Positions 17,470 through 26,078 are shown, numbered from the stretch's first letter. The stretch is 64,000 nt of DNA from Cupriavidus taiwanensis (GCF_900250075.1 NZ_LT977071.1:2561901-2625900); one strand, 5' to 3'. Numbers and translations are program-made. The notes: a model not told the origin generated them from the sequence alone.

Positions 17470-18024
17470 TTACTCGTAGGAGATCGAGTACATCACGCTG
17501 GAGTTGGCGGCACCAGGAGTGGCCTGGCCGGTAGCGTAGTACTGGGCGTAGTACCACAGCGTGGCCGCGCCGTTGGTAATGGGAACAGAGTTCGAGTTCT
17601 GTGCCGCATCGGTAAACCCGGCCTTGATCGGGGTGTTGGCGGTGCCGCCGTTCAGCAGCCGGATCTGCACGTTCGTGGCGCCGCCCGCCTCCAGGATCAG
17701 GTTGCCGGTGGTGGCATCGGTGGTCGGGCCTGCCTCGAAGAACGTATGCACGTTACCGGTGTCCGGCGTGCAGTCGGTCAACGCGATGTTGAAGGGGGTC
17801 TGTCCGGCAACGTTGCCGGCCGCGTTCAGGGTCGTGGTCGAGACCGTCGGCAACTGCACGGCAAAGTTGGTGTTGCCGGGGCCTTTGCCGTTACCGTTGA
17901 TGGTGCAGGTCTGGCCGATGACTTTGCCATTGAAAGTAATGGTGCCATCGACGGCATGGGCAGACTGCGCGCCCATGGCGGTACCGGCAACGATCAGAGC
18001 GGCGAGAAGCTTGTTGTTGGTCAT
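17470..18024 (-). CDS. Type-1-like fimbrial major subunit
   Basis: The start at 18024 (MTNNKLLAALIVAGTAMGAQSAHA) gives a typical signal peptide and a 184-residue precursor, standard pilin size. The mature part VDGTITFNGKVIGQTCTING is the pilin N-terminal strand. Two cysteines (QTCTING and LTDCTPD) make the expected single disulfide, and the chain ends with an aromatic-rich strand (ALWYYAQYYATGQ ... MYSISYE) that donor-strand exchange requires. Hydroxyl-rich composition and no other domain suggest a structural rod subunit, not an adhesin. It is the first gene of the fimbrial set, followed by chaperone and usher. No minor subunit or tip adhesin is present in the window. Confidence 0.92.
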   Translation of the reverse strand: MTNNKLLAALIVAGTAMGAQSAHAVDGTITFNGKVIGQTCTINGNGKGPGNTNFAVQLPTVSTTTLNAAGNVAGQTPFNIALTDCTPDTGNVHTFFEAGPTTDATTGNLILEAGGATNVQIRLLNGGTANTPIKAGFTDAAQNSNSVPITNGAATLWYYAQYYATGQATPGAANSSVMYSISYE

Positions 18025-18146
18025 GATGGGTGATTCAGAGGTTGGTAGGTCAATGGCTTGCGGATCCGGCGGATCCCGCCCTGCCCCGTGCCGCGTGCAA
18101 CTGCCGATCAGCTTGTGCATTTGCCGGCCGCCCCGGGGACAAGTGG

Positions 18147-18175
18147 AATATAGGGATGGGGCTTAATGCCACCAA
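18147..18175 (-). promoter_or_regulatory. Putative fimbrial operon promoter
   Basis: On the minus strand TTGGTG (18170-18175), a 17-bp spacer and TATATT (18147-18152) form a plausible sigma-70 promoter about 115 bp before the pilin start. Upstream, GGAATTTTCC (18200-18209) is a short symmetric element containing TTCC half-sites like those in front of the RcsB-like gene; it may be a regulator site, but the match is short. Confidence 0.45.
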
Positions 18176-18318
18176 TCAGGCAAGCCTTAGATCTTGTTCG
18201 GAATTTTCCCTTTGACAGGGCAGGGTCACCCCATGATGCGTCGGCACCACCAGCGGCTGGCGTGGCGGCCAGCCAGCTCCCTGCAGGCCGCCCTGTTGCA
18301 GGGCCGGCGCCGCGCGCG

Positions 18319-19728
18319 TCAGGCCAGGCGCGGCAGGTGCACCGATACCGCCAGTCCGCGCGGCTGCGCATTGCGCGCGGATACCGTGCCGCCATGCGCG
18401 GCGATACCCGCCTGCGCGATACTGAGCCCGAGCCCTGCGCCGGCCGGATGGCCCGGGCCGCTGCGCACGCGATAGAACGGTTCGAACAGGCTTGCCAGCG
18501 CATCGGCCGGCACGCCGGGACCACCATCGACGATGTCGAGCCGGATCGCGTCCGCGTCAGCCCGCAGCGTCACGCTCACCGGCGCGGCCGGATCGGTGTA
18601 CCGGATGGCATTGCGCAGGATGTTCTCGATCGCGCTGCCCAGCGCCGCGGCATCGGCATCGAAGACCAGCTCGTCCGGCGCGGTCCAGTGGATCGCCACA
18701 CCCCGGGCCGCGGCCTCGAAGCGGGCATCGGCGACGATCACGTCGACCAGATCGGCGAGGTCGACGGGGCTGCGCACCGGCGCCATCGCATGCAGCCGTG
18801 CCAACTGCAGCGTGCGTTCGACCAGGGCATCGAGCCGCTCGGTCTCGCGCTCGATGCGATCGAACTGCAGCGCGAGCGTGGCATCGCGGCGGCGCGCCAG
18901 CTCCAGCGACAGGCGCAGCCGCCCCAGCGGCGAGCGCAGCTCATGCGCAATATTGCGCAGTAGCTGCTCGCGCCAGTCCACCAGGCGCTGCAGCTGATCG
19001 GCCATGGCGTCGAAATCTCGCGCGAGCTGGCCGAGTTCGTCGGCGCGGCGGGCCAGCACCGGCGGCGTGCGCGTGGCCAGCTCGCCGTCGGCGAGCGCCT
19101 GCGTGGCTTCGCGCAGGCGCCGCACCGGGCCGGCCACGTGCCGCGTCAGGGCCCAGCACAGCGGCGCCGACACCGCCAGCGCGAACAGGCCGAGCGCCAG
19201 CGCCACCGGCGACAGGTGCAGCACCTCCCAGCGCGACGAGTCGAACGGCAGGAACAGCAGCAGTACCTCGCTGCCGTCCGGCAGCGCGATCGGTTGCGGG
19301 TCCCACCACGACACCCGCGCGCCGGGCCGCGGCACGTGCTCGACCGCGTGGCCGATCATGCCCGCGCGCCACATCGGCACGATGCGGTCGGCCACGTGGT
19401 TACGCAGCCGCGTCGGCAGTTGCCGGCCCAGCATGTCCCGCAGCGCGTCGTCGACGATATAGACGTCCAGCGCCGAGTCATGCGAATCCATCGCCCGCAG
19501 CCAGCGCCGCAGGCCTGGACGCCCCTGGGTCCGCGCCACCTCGAGCGCGTCTTCGGTGAGCGCGGCGGGGCTCAGGCCGTCAAGCGCCTCGAAGCGGTAC
19601 CAGGCCACCGCGGCCGTCAGCGCCATGCCGATGCCGACGATCGCGGCCATGCCCAGCCAGAACGCCAGGAAGTTGCGCCAGAACAGCGGCAGCGGGAACA
19701 GCGCGCGCATGCGGCGCCAGCCGTTCAC
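18319..19728 (-). CDS. EnvZ/CpxA-like sensor histidine kinase
   Basis: The 469-residue classical kinase has membrane helices at about 18-42 and 172-196 flanking a 130-residue periplasmic domain. A HAMP linker (about 193-245) is followed by a dimerisation domain with LLRNIAHELRSPLGRLR (His262) and an ATPase domain (NILRNAIRYTD, DGGPGVP, GAGLGLSIAQ). The start codon overlaps the stop of the response-regulator gene by ATGA, showing translational coupling. It should phosphorylate that OmpR-type regulator in response to an envelope signal. The pair lies between the fimbrial operon and a siderophore receptor gene, but neither is proven as a target. Confidence 0.9.
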   Translation of the reverse strand: MNGWRRMRALFPLPLFWRNFLAFWLGMAAIVGIGMALTAAVAWYRFEALDGLSPAALTEDALEVARTQGRPGLRRWLRAMDSHDSALDVYIVDDALRDMLGRQLPTRLRNHVADRIVPMWRAGMIGHAVEHVPRPGARVSWWDPQPIALPDGSEVLLLFLPFDSSRWEVLHLSPVALALGLFALAVSAPLCWALTRHVAGPVRRLREATQALADGELATRTPPVLARRADELGQLARDFDAMADQLQRLVDWREQLLRNIAHELRSPLGRLRLSLELARRRDATLALQFDRIERETERLDALVERTLQLARLHAMAPVRSPVDLADLVDVIVADARFEAAARGVAIHWTAPDELVFDADAAALGSAIENILRNAIRYTDPAAPVSVTLRADADAIRLDIVDGGPGVPADALASLFEPFYRVRSGPGHPAGAGLGLSIAQAGIAAHGGTVSARNAQPRGLAVSVHLPRLA

Positions 19729-20444
19729 GGCGCCTGCACCAGCAGGTAGCCCTGGCCGCGCAGGTTGCGGATCCGCAGCGGCGACGAGGTGGCGTCGAGC
19801 GCCAGCTTGCGGCGCAGCGCGCTGACGTGGGTGTCGAGGCTGCGGTCGTAGCGCTCGGGAGCGCGTCCCAGCGCGAAGCGCCCGATTTCTTCACGCGTCA
19901 CTACCCGGCCGGCCGAGCGCATCAGGATTTCCAGCACGCGCTGCTCGGCGCCGGTCAGCGTGGCCAGCGCCGGTCCGTGCATGGCTTCGCCGGAGGCCAG
20001 GTTCAGGCGCAGCGCGCCGGCCTCCAGCCACGGGCTGGCGCCGGTGGCCGGCGTGGCGCACTGGAACCGGCGCAGCACCGCGTGCATGCGCGCGCGCAGT
20101 TCGCGCGGGCTGAAGGGCTTGCTCAGGTAGTCGTCGGCACCGAGCTCGAGCCCGAGCACGCGGTCGGTCTCGTCGCCATGCGCGGTAAACATGATCACCG
20201 GGCGCTGCGAGCGCGCGCGGTGCAGCCGCAGCAGCTCCAGGCCGTTGCCGTCGGGCAGCATCAGGTCCAGCAGCGCGACATCGAAGTCATTGCGGGCCAG
20301 CAGGGTCTCGCCCTGCTCGCGGGTGTGCGCCAGCGTGACGGTGCAGTGGTCGGGCTCCAGGTATTCGCGCAGCATCTGCGCCAGTTCCAGGTCGTCGTCG
20401 ATCAGCAGCACGCGCGCGGGGGGCGTGTGAGAGCACATCAGCAT
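19725..20444 (-). CDS. OmpR/CpxR-family response regulator
   Basis: The 239-residue protein has an intact receiver (Asp16-Asp18 acidic cluster, phosphoacceptor Asp60 in LLDLMLPDGNG, Thr87, Lys109 in DYLSKPFSP). A winged-helix DNA-binding domain follows (about 140-238: LTGAEQRVLEILMRSAGRVV, YDRSLDTHVSALRRKLALD). ATG at 20444 or the third codon at 20438 could start it. It is the first gene of a two-gene operon with its kinase. A perfect tandem 10-bp repeat 53 bp upstream is the arrangement OmpR-type dimers bind, suggesting autoregulation. Confidence 0.92.
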   Translation of the reverse strand: MLMCSHTPPARVLLIDDDLELAQMLREYLEPDHCTVTLAHTREQGETLLARNDFDVALLDLMLPDGNGLELLRLHRARSQRPVIMFTAHGDETDRVLGLELGADDYLSKPFSPRELRARMHAVLRRFQCATPATGASPWLEAGALRLNLASGEAMHGPALATLTGAEQRVLEILMRSAGRVVTREEIGRFALGRAPERYDRSLDTHVSALRRKLALDATSSPLRIRNLRGQGYLLVQAP

Positions 20445-20496
20445 GCAGCTTGCCGGGGCCCTGGCGGGCGAGGAGTAGTCCGCCGGCCTCCGGTTC

Positions 20497-20516
20497 CGTC
20501 AAGAAACGTCAAGAAA
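20497..20516. promoter_or_regulatory. Tandem 10-bp direct repeat, OmpR-type binding site
   Basis: CGTCAAGAAA occurs twice head to tail with no spacer. A 10-bp period is the spacing by which OmpR/PhoB-type winged-helix dimers bind one helix face. On the minus strand each copy includes TTGACG, which could serve as a -35 for the regulator gene. It may also act on the divergent receptor gene 88 bp away. Confidence 0.55.
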
Positions 20517-20567
20517 ACAAAAGCTTTCCAAAGTGACTGGTTAGCAATTTGCCCCCGATTCTAATAT

Positions 20568-20586
20568 GAGAATGATTGTTATTTGC
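20568..20586. promoter_or_regulatory. Fur box of the siderophore receptor gene
   Basis: GAGAATGATTGTTATTTGC matches the 19-bp Fur consensus at 13 positions and consists of GAGAAT-GATTGT-TATT hexamer-like units. It lies 18 bp before the start of a TonB receptor and overlaps the likely -10 region (TAATAT at 20562-20567). Iron repression by Fur is strongly suggested. Confidence 0.7.
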
Positions 20587-20603
20587 ATACAGCGGGGAAA
20601 ATA

Positions 20604-22676
20604 ATGAAGGACAGGCAGGCCGCCGGAAGCGGGTGGGCATTGAAGGCGGCAGCACGGGCAGTGGTTGGGACGGCAGCATCGGGGGGCATGCCGCGTGGTC
20701 AATGGATGACCGGGCTGGCGGCAATATGCGCGGCGTCGGGCATGACCGGGGCGTGGGCCCAGGCGCAGGAAGCCAAGACGGAAGCCACCCTCGCCACCGT
20801 GGTGGTGACCGCGGCGGGCAGCGCGCAGGATATCCGCGATGCACCCGCGTCGATCAGCGTGGTCACGCGTTCGGACCTGGAAAACAAGGCTTACCGCGAC
20901 CTCAACGACGCGTTGGTGGAAGTGCCGGGCGTGATCGTCAGCGGCGGCGGCGACCGCACCGATATCAGCCTGCGCGGCATGGGCGCCAAGTACACCCAGG
21001 TGCTGATCGACGGCAAGCGCCAGAGTTCGCGCGAGACCCGCACCAACTCCGACTCGTCGGGCGTCGAGAGCAGCTGGACCCCGCCGCTCGCCGCGATCGA
21101 GCGGATCGAGGTGGTGCGCGGCCCGATGTCGTCGCTGTATGGCTCCGATGCCATGGGCGGCGTGGTCAACATCATCACGCGCAAGGTGCCGAAGCAATGG
21201 ACCGGCGAGCTGCGCGGCGATGCCACGCTGCAGCAGCACAGCGACTCGGGCAACCAGTACCAGGGCAACTTCTACCTGGCCGGCCCGCTCAAGAGCGACC
21301 TGCTCGGGCTGCAGCTGTACGGCCAGAGCACGCATCGCGTCGAGGACGACATCGATTACGGCTTTCGCGGCCGCCGCGCCGAAAGCCTGACCGCCAAGCT
21401 GGCGCTCACCCCCACGCGCCAGCACGACATCGTGTTCGAGGCCACCGGCATGCGCCAGCAGCGCAGCGAGACCGTGGGCAAGACCGTGCCGCCGCTGCCG
21501 CCCGGCACGCCGTGCCCGCGCACCGGCTGCCCCACCTCGTCCGAGACCGACTACCGCAGCGAGAAGTACGCGTTGTCGCATACCGGCCGCTGGGGCTTTG
21601 GCGTCTCCGACAGCTATATCCAGCAAGAGGAGTTCGACAACCGCAGCCGCCGGATGAAAATCAAGAACCTGGATGCGCGCACCAGCTGGGCCATGCCGCT
21701 GGGCAACCACATGCTGTCGGTCGGCGCCGAATACCTGAACCAGCGCCTGAACGACCAGACCGGCAACCAGATCGCGGGCGGCCCGAACCGGGTCGAGCGT
21801 TACCAGTGGGCCCTGTTTGCCGAGGACGAATGGCGCCTGGCACAGAGCTTTGCACTGACCGGCGGCGTGCGCATGGACCATGACCAGAACTTCGGCCAGC
21901 ACTACAGCCCGCGCCTGTACGGCGTCTGGCACGCGGCCGAGCGCTGGACCGTCAAGGGCGGCGTATCCACCGGCTTCCGCGCGCCGGACTTGCGCCAGAC
22001 CGTCGCCGGTTGGGGCCAGACCAGCCGCGGCGGCAACATGTACGGCAACCCGGACCTGAAGCCCGAGACCATGGTGTCGCAGGAACTGGGCCTGCTCTAC
22101 GACAAGGGCAACGGCCTGCAGGCCGGCATGACGCTGTTCAACAATGACTTCAAGGACAAGATCACGCGCGTGGCCTGCCCGCTCACGCAATGCACTGATG
22201 GCCCGAACCAGTTCGGCGCCGCCCCGACCACGTACATGAACGTGGACCGCGCCTACTCGCGCGGCGTGGAAGCCAGCCTGCGCTGGCCCATCGCGCAAGC
22301 GTGGTCGCTGACCGGCAGCTACACCTACACCCGCTCGGAACAGAAAAGCGGCCAATACCAGGGCCAGCCACTTAACCAGTTGCCGATGCACCTGCTGGTG
22401 GCCACGCTGAACTGGCGCCCGTCGGAAAAGCTCAACGCGTGGGCTCGCGTCAACTACCGCGGCAAGGAAAGCCAGCCGATCACCGGGCCGTCTTCCAGCA
22501 CCGTAGTGGCGCCGTCATACACCTTCGTCGACCTGGGCGCGACCTACGCGGTGACCAAGAACGTGTCGGTGTTCGCCGGCATCTACAACCTGTTCGACAA
22601 GCAGGTGAACTACACCGACTACGGCTATGTCGAGGATGGCCGGCGCTACTGGATGAGCGTGGCGGTGAAGTTTTGA
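20604..22676 (+). CDS. TonB-dependent FepA/CirA-like siderophore receptor
   Basis: ATG at 20604 has GGGG 7 bases upstream and is preferred over an in-frame ATG seven codons earlier. The 690-residue outer-membrane receptor has a signal region ending around GAWAQA and a TonB-box-like segment (ATVVVTAAG). The plug domain shows ISLRGMGAKYTQVLIDGKRQ, IERIEVVRGPMSSLYGSDAMGG and NIITRKV, and a beta-barrel ends in VAVKF. The FepA/CirA pattern and the paired cysteines in extracellular loops (CPRTGC, ACPLTQC) point to ferric catecholates. It stands divergent from the OmpR-type regulator and convergent with a trehalase gene. No siderophore synthesis genes are nearby, so it may take up foreign siderophores. 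Confidence 0.88.
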   Translation: MKDRQAAGSGWALKAAARAVVGTAASGGMPRGQWMTGLAAICAASGMTGAWAQAQEAKTEATLATVVVTAAGSAQDIRDAPASISVVTRSDLENKAYRDLNDALVEVPGVIVSGGGDRTDISLRGMGAKYTQVLIDGKRQSSRETRTNSDSSGVESSWTPPLAAIERIEVVRGPMSSLYGSDAMGGVVNIITRKVPKQWTGELRGDATLQQHSDSGNQYQGNFYLAGPLKSDLLGLQLYGQSTHRVEDDIDYGFRGRRAESLTAKLALTPTRQHDIVFEATGMRQQRSETVGKTVPPLPPGTPCPRTGCPTSSETDYRSEKYALSHTGRWGFGVSDSYIQQEEFDNRSRRMKIKNLDARTSWAMPLGNHMLSVGAEYLNQRLNDQTGNQIAGGPNRVERYQWALFAEDEWRLAQSFALTGGVRMDHDQNFGQHYSPRLYGVWHAAERWTVKGGVSTGFRAPDLRQTVAGWGQTSRGGNMYGNPDLKPETMVSQELGLLYDKGNGLQAGMTLFNNDFKDKITRVACPLTQCTDGPNQFGAAPTTYMNVDRAYSRGVEASLRWPIAQAWSLTGSYTYTRSEQKSGQYQGQPLNQLPMHLLVATLNWRPSEKLNAWARVNYRGKESQPITGPSSSTVVAPSYTFVDLGATYAVTKNVSVFAGIYNLFDKQVNYTDYGYVEDGRRYWMSVAVKF

Positions 22677-22677
22677 A

Positions 22678-22701
22678 GGGGTGGGGTTTGGGGCTTGGGG
22701 G
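22678..22701 (+). other. G-quadruplex motif directly after receptor stop codon
   Basis: Starting two bases after the TGA, the coding strand reads GGGG-T-GGGG-TTT-GGGG-CTT-GGGGG: four runs of at least four guanines with 1-3 base loops, the strictest form of quadruplex motif. It is in the receptor mRNA 3' end and between two convergent genes. Confidence 0.8.
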
Positions 22702-22737
22702 CAGCAGGTCAGAATCCCTGGCGCGGTACGCTCACCT

Positions 22738-24525
22738 CTAAGCCCCAACGCCATCCGCGCGGCACGTTGCCGGAACCTCGCCGTAGCGTGCCATCAGCGC
22801 CCCGGCAACCGCATTGGTCCAGCCAAAGCCGTCCTGCAGCGGATACTCGCCGCCGCCCCCGCCCTGGGCGGCGCCTTCGATGCGCCGGATGCGGTATTTC
22901 TCGACCAGCTTGCATTCGTGGGTGTACAGGCTGGCCACGGTGGCCAGCCAGCGTTGCGCGATCTCGCGCGCGAGGGCCTCGTGGCCATAGCGCTCCAGGC
23001 CGCAAACCGCCAGCCATTGCAGCGGCGCCCAGCCATTGGGATGGTCCCATTGCTGACCCGAGGTGCACTCCGTGGTGGCCAGGCCGCCGTCCACCAGCAG
23101 CCGTTCCTGCACCGCCTGCGCCACCGCTTGCGCCTGCGCCGGACTGGCCAGGCCGAGATAGAGCGGCATCACGGTGGCCGCGGTCAGGTAGCGGCGCTGC
23201 GCGCCGCGGCACCAGTCGTAGTCGACGAAGACGCCCGCGGCACCGTCCCACAGGTATTCCAGGATGGCAGCCTCGCGCCGCTGCGCCGCGGCGCGGTAGA
23301 TCTCCGCCGCGGCGTCGCCGGCCTGCTCGCACAGCGCGGCAAGCCGCCTTTCCAGGTGCCACAGCAGCGCATTGAGGTCGACCGGCAGCATCGCCGTGGT
23401 GCGGATGGTGGCCAGGTCGGCGGGCTGGCCGGCGCGCGGATCTGGCGCATCGAGCCAGCGCGAGCTGAAGTCCCAGCCCGATTCCGCCGCGGCGCGCAGG
23501 TCGCGGAACACCATATGGTGCGGGCGGCCGCTGCGCAGCGCGGTCTCCATGTCTTCCAGGAAGGCCTCCTCGCGCGGCCATGGGCGGTCGTCCCAGTAGC
23601 GGTTGAGCAGCGCGCCGTCAGGCAGGCAGACCACGCGGCGGTGCGCGTGGCCGGGACACAGGCCGTCGGCGCCGTCCATCCAGAACGCATATTCGCGGCG
23701 CAGCTGCGGCAGGAAGTCGAGCGCGCCGGCCAGTTGCTCGCGCTCGAGCAGGTCCACCATCAATGCAAAGACCGGCGGCTGCGAGCGGCTCAGGTAGTAG
23801 TTGCGGGTGCCGTTCGGCACCAGCCCGTAGGTGTCGAGCAGGTAGGCGAAATTCCGCGTCATCTCCACCATCAGGTCGCCGTGCCCGCTGCGGGCCAGCC
23901 CCTGCATGGTGAAGTAGGAATCCCAGTAATAGAGTTCACCGAAGCGCCCGCCCGGCACCACGTAGCGATGCGGCAGCGGCAACAGCGACGACAGCGGAGG
24001 ATGGGCCACGGGCGCGCGCGTCAGCACTGGCCACAGCCCGTCGATATGCTCGCGCAGGGTGCTGGCCGGATCGGATACGTAGTGGCTGTCCGGCACGGTG
24101 GCGCGGGTGAAGTACGCCTGCACGAAATCCGCCAGCGAGAAGCCGGGCGTGTCGCGGCTCTCGCGATAGCGCGCCACGATCTGGTCCGGGTCGCAGTTGG
24201 GAATGCAGTCAGGGAAGGTCTTGCTGTCGGCGAACAGGCCGCTGTGCTGGACGTCGACGAACAGTTCGCAATAGCGTGCCGCGGGCGACAGCACGTCGGC
24301 GCAGGCGCAGCCCGGCAGCGTGTGCGGCGGCGGGCAGTCGCGGTGCGTGATCCAGGCGGGCTGCGCCGCCGCATGGATCTTGCCGGGCGCCGCGGCCGGT
24401 CCGGCCACGGCGCCGGCCCCGTCGGGCGTGGCCGGGGCGCTGCGCGGCACCGTGCTGCCGCTTGCGGCGGCGCCGGGCGATGACGGTACCGCGGGTTCGG
24501 AATCGGGCTTGCCGGTTGGCCGCAT
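22738..24525 (-). CDS. treA: GH37 trehalase
   Basis: The start at 24525 is fixed by AAGGAGG eight bases upstream. The 595-residue protein carries both trehalase signatures, PGGRFGELYYWDSY (191-204) and QWDHPNGW (492-499). It has the catalytic Asp352 in AESGWDFSSRW and Glu560 in GGEYPLQDGFGWTN. It hydrolyses trehalose to two glucose. The first about 55 residues are Pro/Ala/Ser-rich with no signal peptide or membrane helix, so either the enzyme is cytoplasmic (TreF-like) or the extension has another purpose; periplasmic TreA would need a signal. A glycine run (GGGGG, 555-559) sits just before the catalytic Glu. It is convergent with the siderophore receptor and downstream of an exporter gene on the same strand. 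Confidence 0.92.
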   Translation of the reverse strand: MRPTGKPDSEPAVPSSPGAAASGSTVPRSAPATPDGAGAVAGPAAAPGKIHAAAQPAWITHRDCPPPHTLPGCACADVLSPAARYCELFVDVQHSGLFADSKTFPDCIPNCDPDQIVARYRESRDTPGFSLADFVQAYFTRATVPDSHYVSDPASTLREHIDGLWPVLTRAPVAHPPLSSLLPLPHRYVVPGGRFGELYYWDSYFTMQGLARSGHGDLMVEMTRNFAYLLDTYGLVPNGTRNYYLSRSQPPVFALMVDLLEREQLAGALDFLPQLRREYAFWMDGADGLCPGHAHRRVVCLPDGALLNRYWDDRPWPREEAFLEDMETALRSGRPHHMVFRDLRAAAESGWDFSSRWLDAPDPRAGQPADLATIRTTAMLPVDLNALLWHLERRLAALCEQAGDAAAEIYRAAAQRREAAILEYLWDGAAGVFVDYDWCRGAQRRYLTAATVMPLYLGLASPAQAQAVAQAVQERLLVDGGLATTECTSGQQWDHPNGWAPLQWLAVCGLERYGHEALAREIAQRWLATVASLYTHECKLVEKYRIRRIEGAAQGGGGGEYPLQDGFGWTNAVAGALMARYGEVPATCRADGVGA

Positions 24526-24653
24526 GGACGCCTCCTTGTACCGGCCGCGCCGGCTCCGATGGGATAGAAATAGGAGCCGCGGCGCGCACGGTAAGTTCGC
24601 CGCCGCCACGCAAAGCGGCGCATGTGCCACGCCGGGACAAGCCCGGGCGCGCC

Positions 24654-26078
24654 CTAGACCTCCTTCTCGCCGTGTTGCACCGGAATCGCCGGCGCCGGCT
24701 CGCGCACGCCCAGCTGCATGAAGATCCAGGCCGACGCGCAGGTGATCAGCCCCATGCAGATAAAAGTCGCATGGAAGGCCGGCAGCACCGCCGCGGGATC
24801 CCCGCCAAAGCGGTGCTGGAACGTCGCCAGCAACGCCCCCGCCGCGGTCACGGCCAGGCTCATCGACAGCATCTGCACCATCGACAGCATGCTGTTGCCG
24901 CTGCTGGCGCCGGCGCCGCTGAGGTCCTTCAGCGTGACCGTGTTCATCGCCGTGAACTGGATCGAATTGACCATGCCGAACAATGCCAGCAGCGGCACCA
25001 GCAGCCACAGCGGCAGCTGCGGCGTGATCAACGCAAAGGCTGCCATCACCACGCCCACCACGAAGGTGTTCGACACCAGCACGCGCCGGTAGCCATGGCG
25101 CTGGATCAGCCGTGTGGCGAGCCGCTTGGACGCCATGCCGGCTGCGGTGACCGGCAGCATCATCAGGCCTGCATCGAACGGCGCATAGCCCAGGCTGACC
25201 TGCAGCGTCAGCGGGATCAGGAACGGCATCGAGCCGTTGCCGATGCGCGCGAACAGGTTGCCCAGCAGCCCGACGCTGAAGCTGTGGATGCGGAACAGCC
25301 GCAACGGGAACAGCGGCTGCTTGCGGCGGTTGGCATGCAGCCCGTAGGCGGTCAGCGCGGCCATGCTGGCGATCAGCAGCATCAGCACGGTGGCGTGCTG
25401 GAAGCCCAGCCCGGCCAGGCCGTCGAGCGAGAACGACAGCGCCAGCATGGCGGTGGCCAGCAGCAGGTAGCCCGCGATGTCGAAGCGGCCGACGCCGGCC
25501 AGCCGCGCATTGGGCATGTAGCGCACGGTGGCCAGCGCCCCCAGCACGCCGACCGGCACGTTGATCAGGAAGATCCAGTGCCAGGACAGCGCCTGGGTCA
25601 GCCAGCCGCCCAGCGTGGGCCCGATCAGCGGGCCGATCATGCCGGGGATGGCGACGAAGCTCAGCGCCTGCAGGTACTGCTCGCGCGGGAAGGTGCGCAG
25701 CACCGAGAGCCGCCCCACCGGCAGCAGCATCGCGCCGCCCACGCCCTGCACCACGCGCGCGCCGATCAGGAAGTTCAGCGTCGGCGCGTAGGCGCACAGC
25801 AGCGAGCCGGCCACGAACAGCGCGATCGCGGTCTGGAAGATGGTGCGGGTGCCGAAGCGGTCGGCCAGCCAGCCCGAGGCCGGGATGATCACCGCCATCG
25901 TCAGCGAGTAGGCGATCACCACCGACTGCATCCGCAGCGGGCTCTCGCCCAGGCTGTGCGCCATCGACGGCAGCGCGGTATTGACGATGGTCGAGTCCAG
26001 CGTCTGCATGAAGAAGCCGACCGCCACCACCCACAGCATGATGCGGCGGGTGCGGTCGTCGGGCGCGGGCGAGGTCAT
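24654..26078 (-). CDS. mdtD: MdtD-like DHA2 MFS exporter
   Basis: The 474-residue protein is very similar to Escherichia coli MdtD along its whole length. VGFFMQTLDSTIVNTALPSM is followed by SLGESPLRMQSVVIAYSLT and the loop PASGWLADRFGTRTIF. VQGVGGAMLLPVGRLSVLR and FPREQYLQA follow, then IGPLIGPTLGGWLTQALSWH, WIFLINVPVGVLGA and TLKDLSGAGASSGNSMLSM. It is an inner-membrane 14-helix proton antiporter. In E. coli mdtD lies in the mdtABC-baeSR operon; here no RND pump is adjacent, so function as a stand-alone drug or metabolite exporter is inferred. It is followed on the same strand by the trehalase after 128 bp; a shared transcript is possible. Confidence 0.88.
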   Translation of the reverse strand: MTSPAPDDRTRRIMLWVVAVGFFMQTLDSTIVNTALPSMAHSLGESPLRMQSVVIAYSLTMAVIIPASGWLADRFGTRTIFQTAIALFVAGSLLCAYAPTLNFLIGARVVQGVGGAMLLPVGRLSVLRTFPREQYLQALSFVAIPGMIGPLIGPTLGGWLTQALSWHWIFLINVPVGVLGALATVRYMPNARLAGVGRFDIAGYLLLATAMLALSFSLDGLAGLGFQHATVLMLLIASMAALTAYGLHANRRKQPLFPLRLFRIHSFSVGLLGNLFARIGNGSMPFLIPLTLQVSLGYAPFDAGLMMLPVTAAGMASKRLATRLIQRHGYRRVLVSNTFVVGVVMAAFALITPQLPLWLLVPLLALFGMVNSIQFTAMNTVTLKDLSGAGASSGNSMLSMVQMLSMSLAVTAAGALLATFQHRFGGDPAAVLPAFHATFICMGLITCASAWIFMQLGVREPAPAIPVQHGEKEV

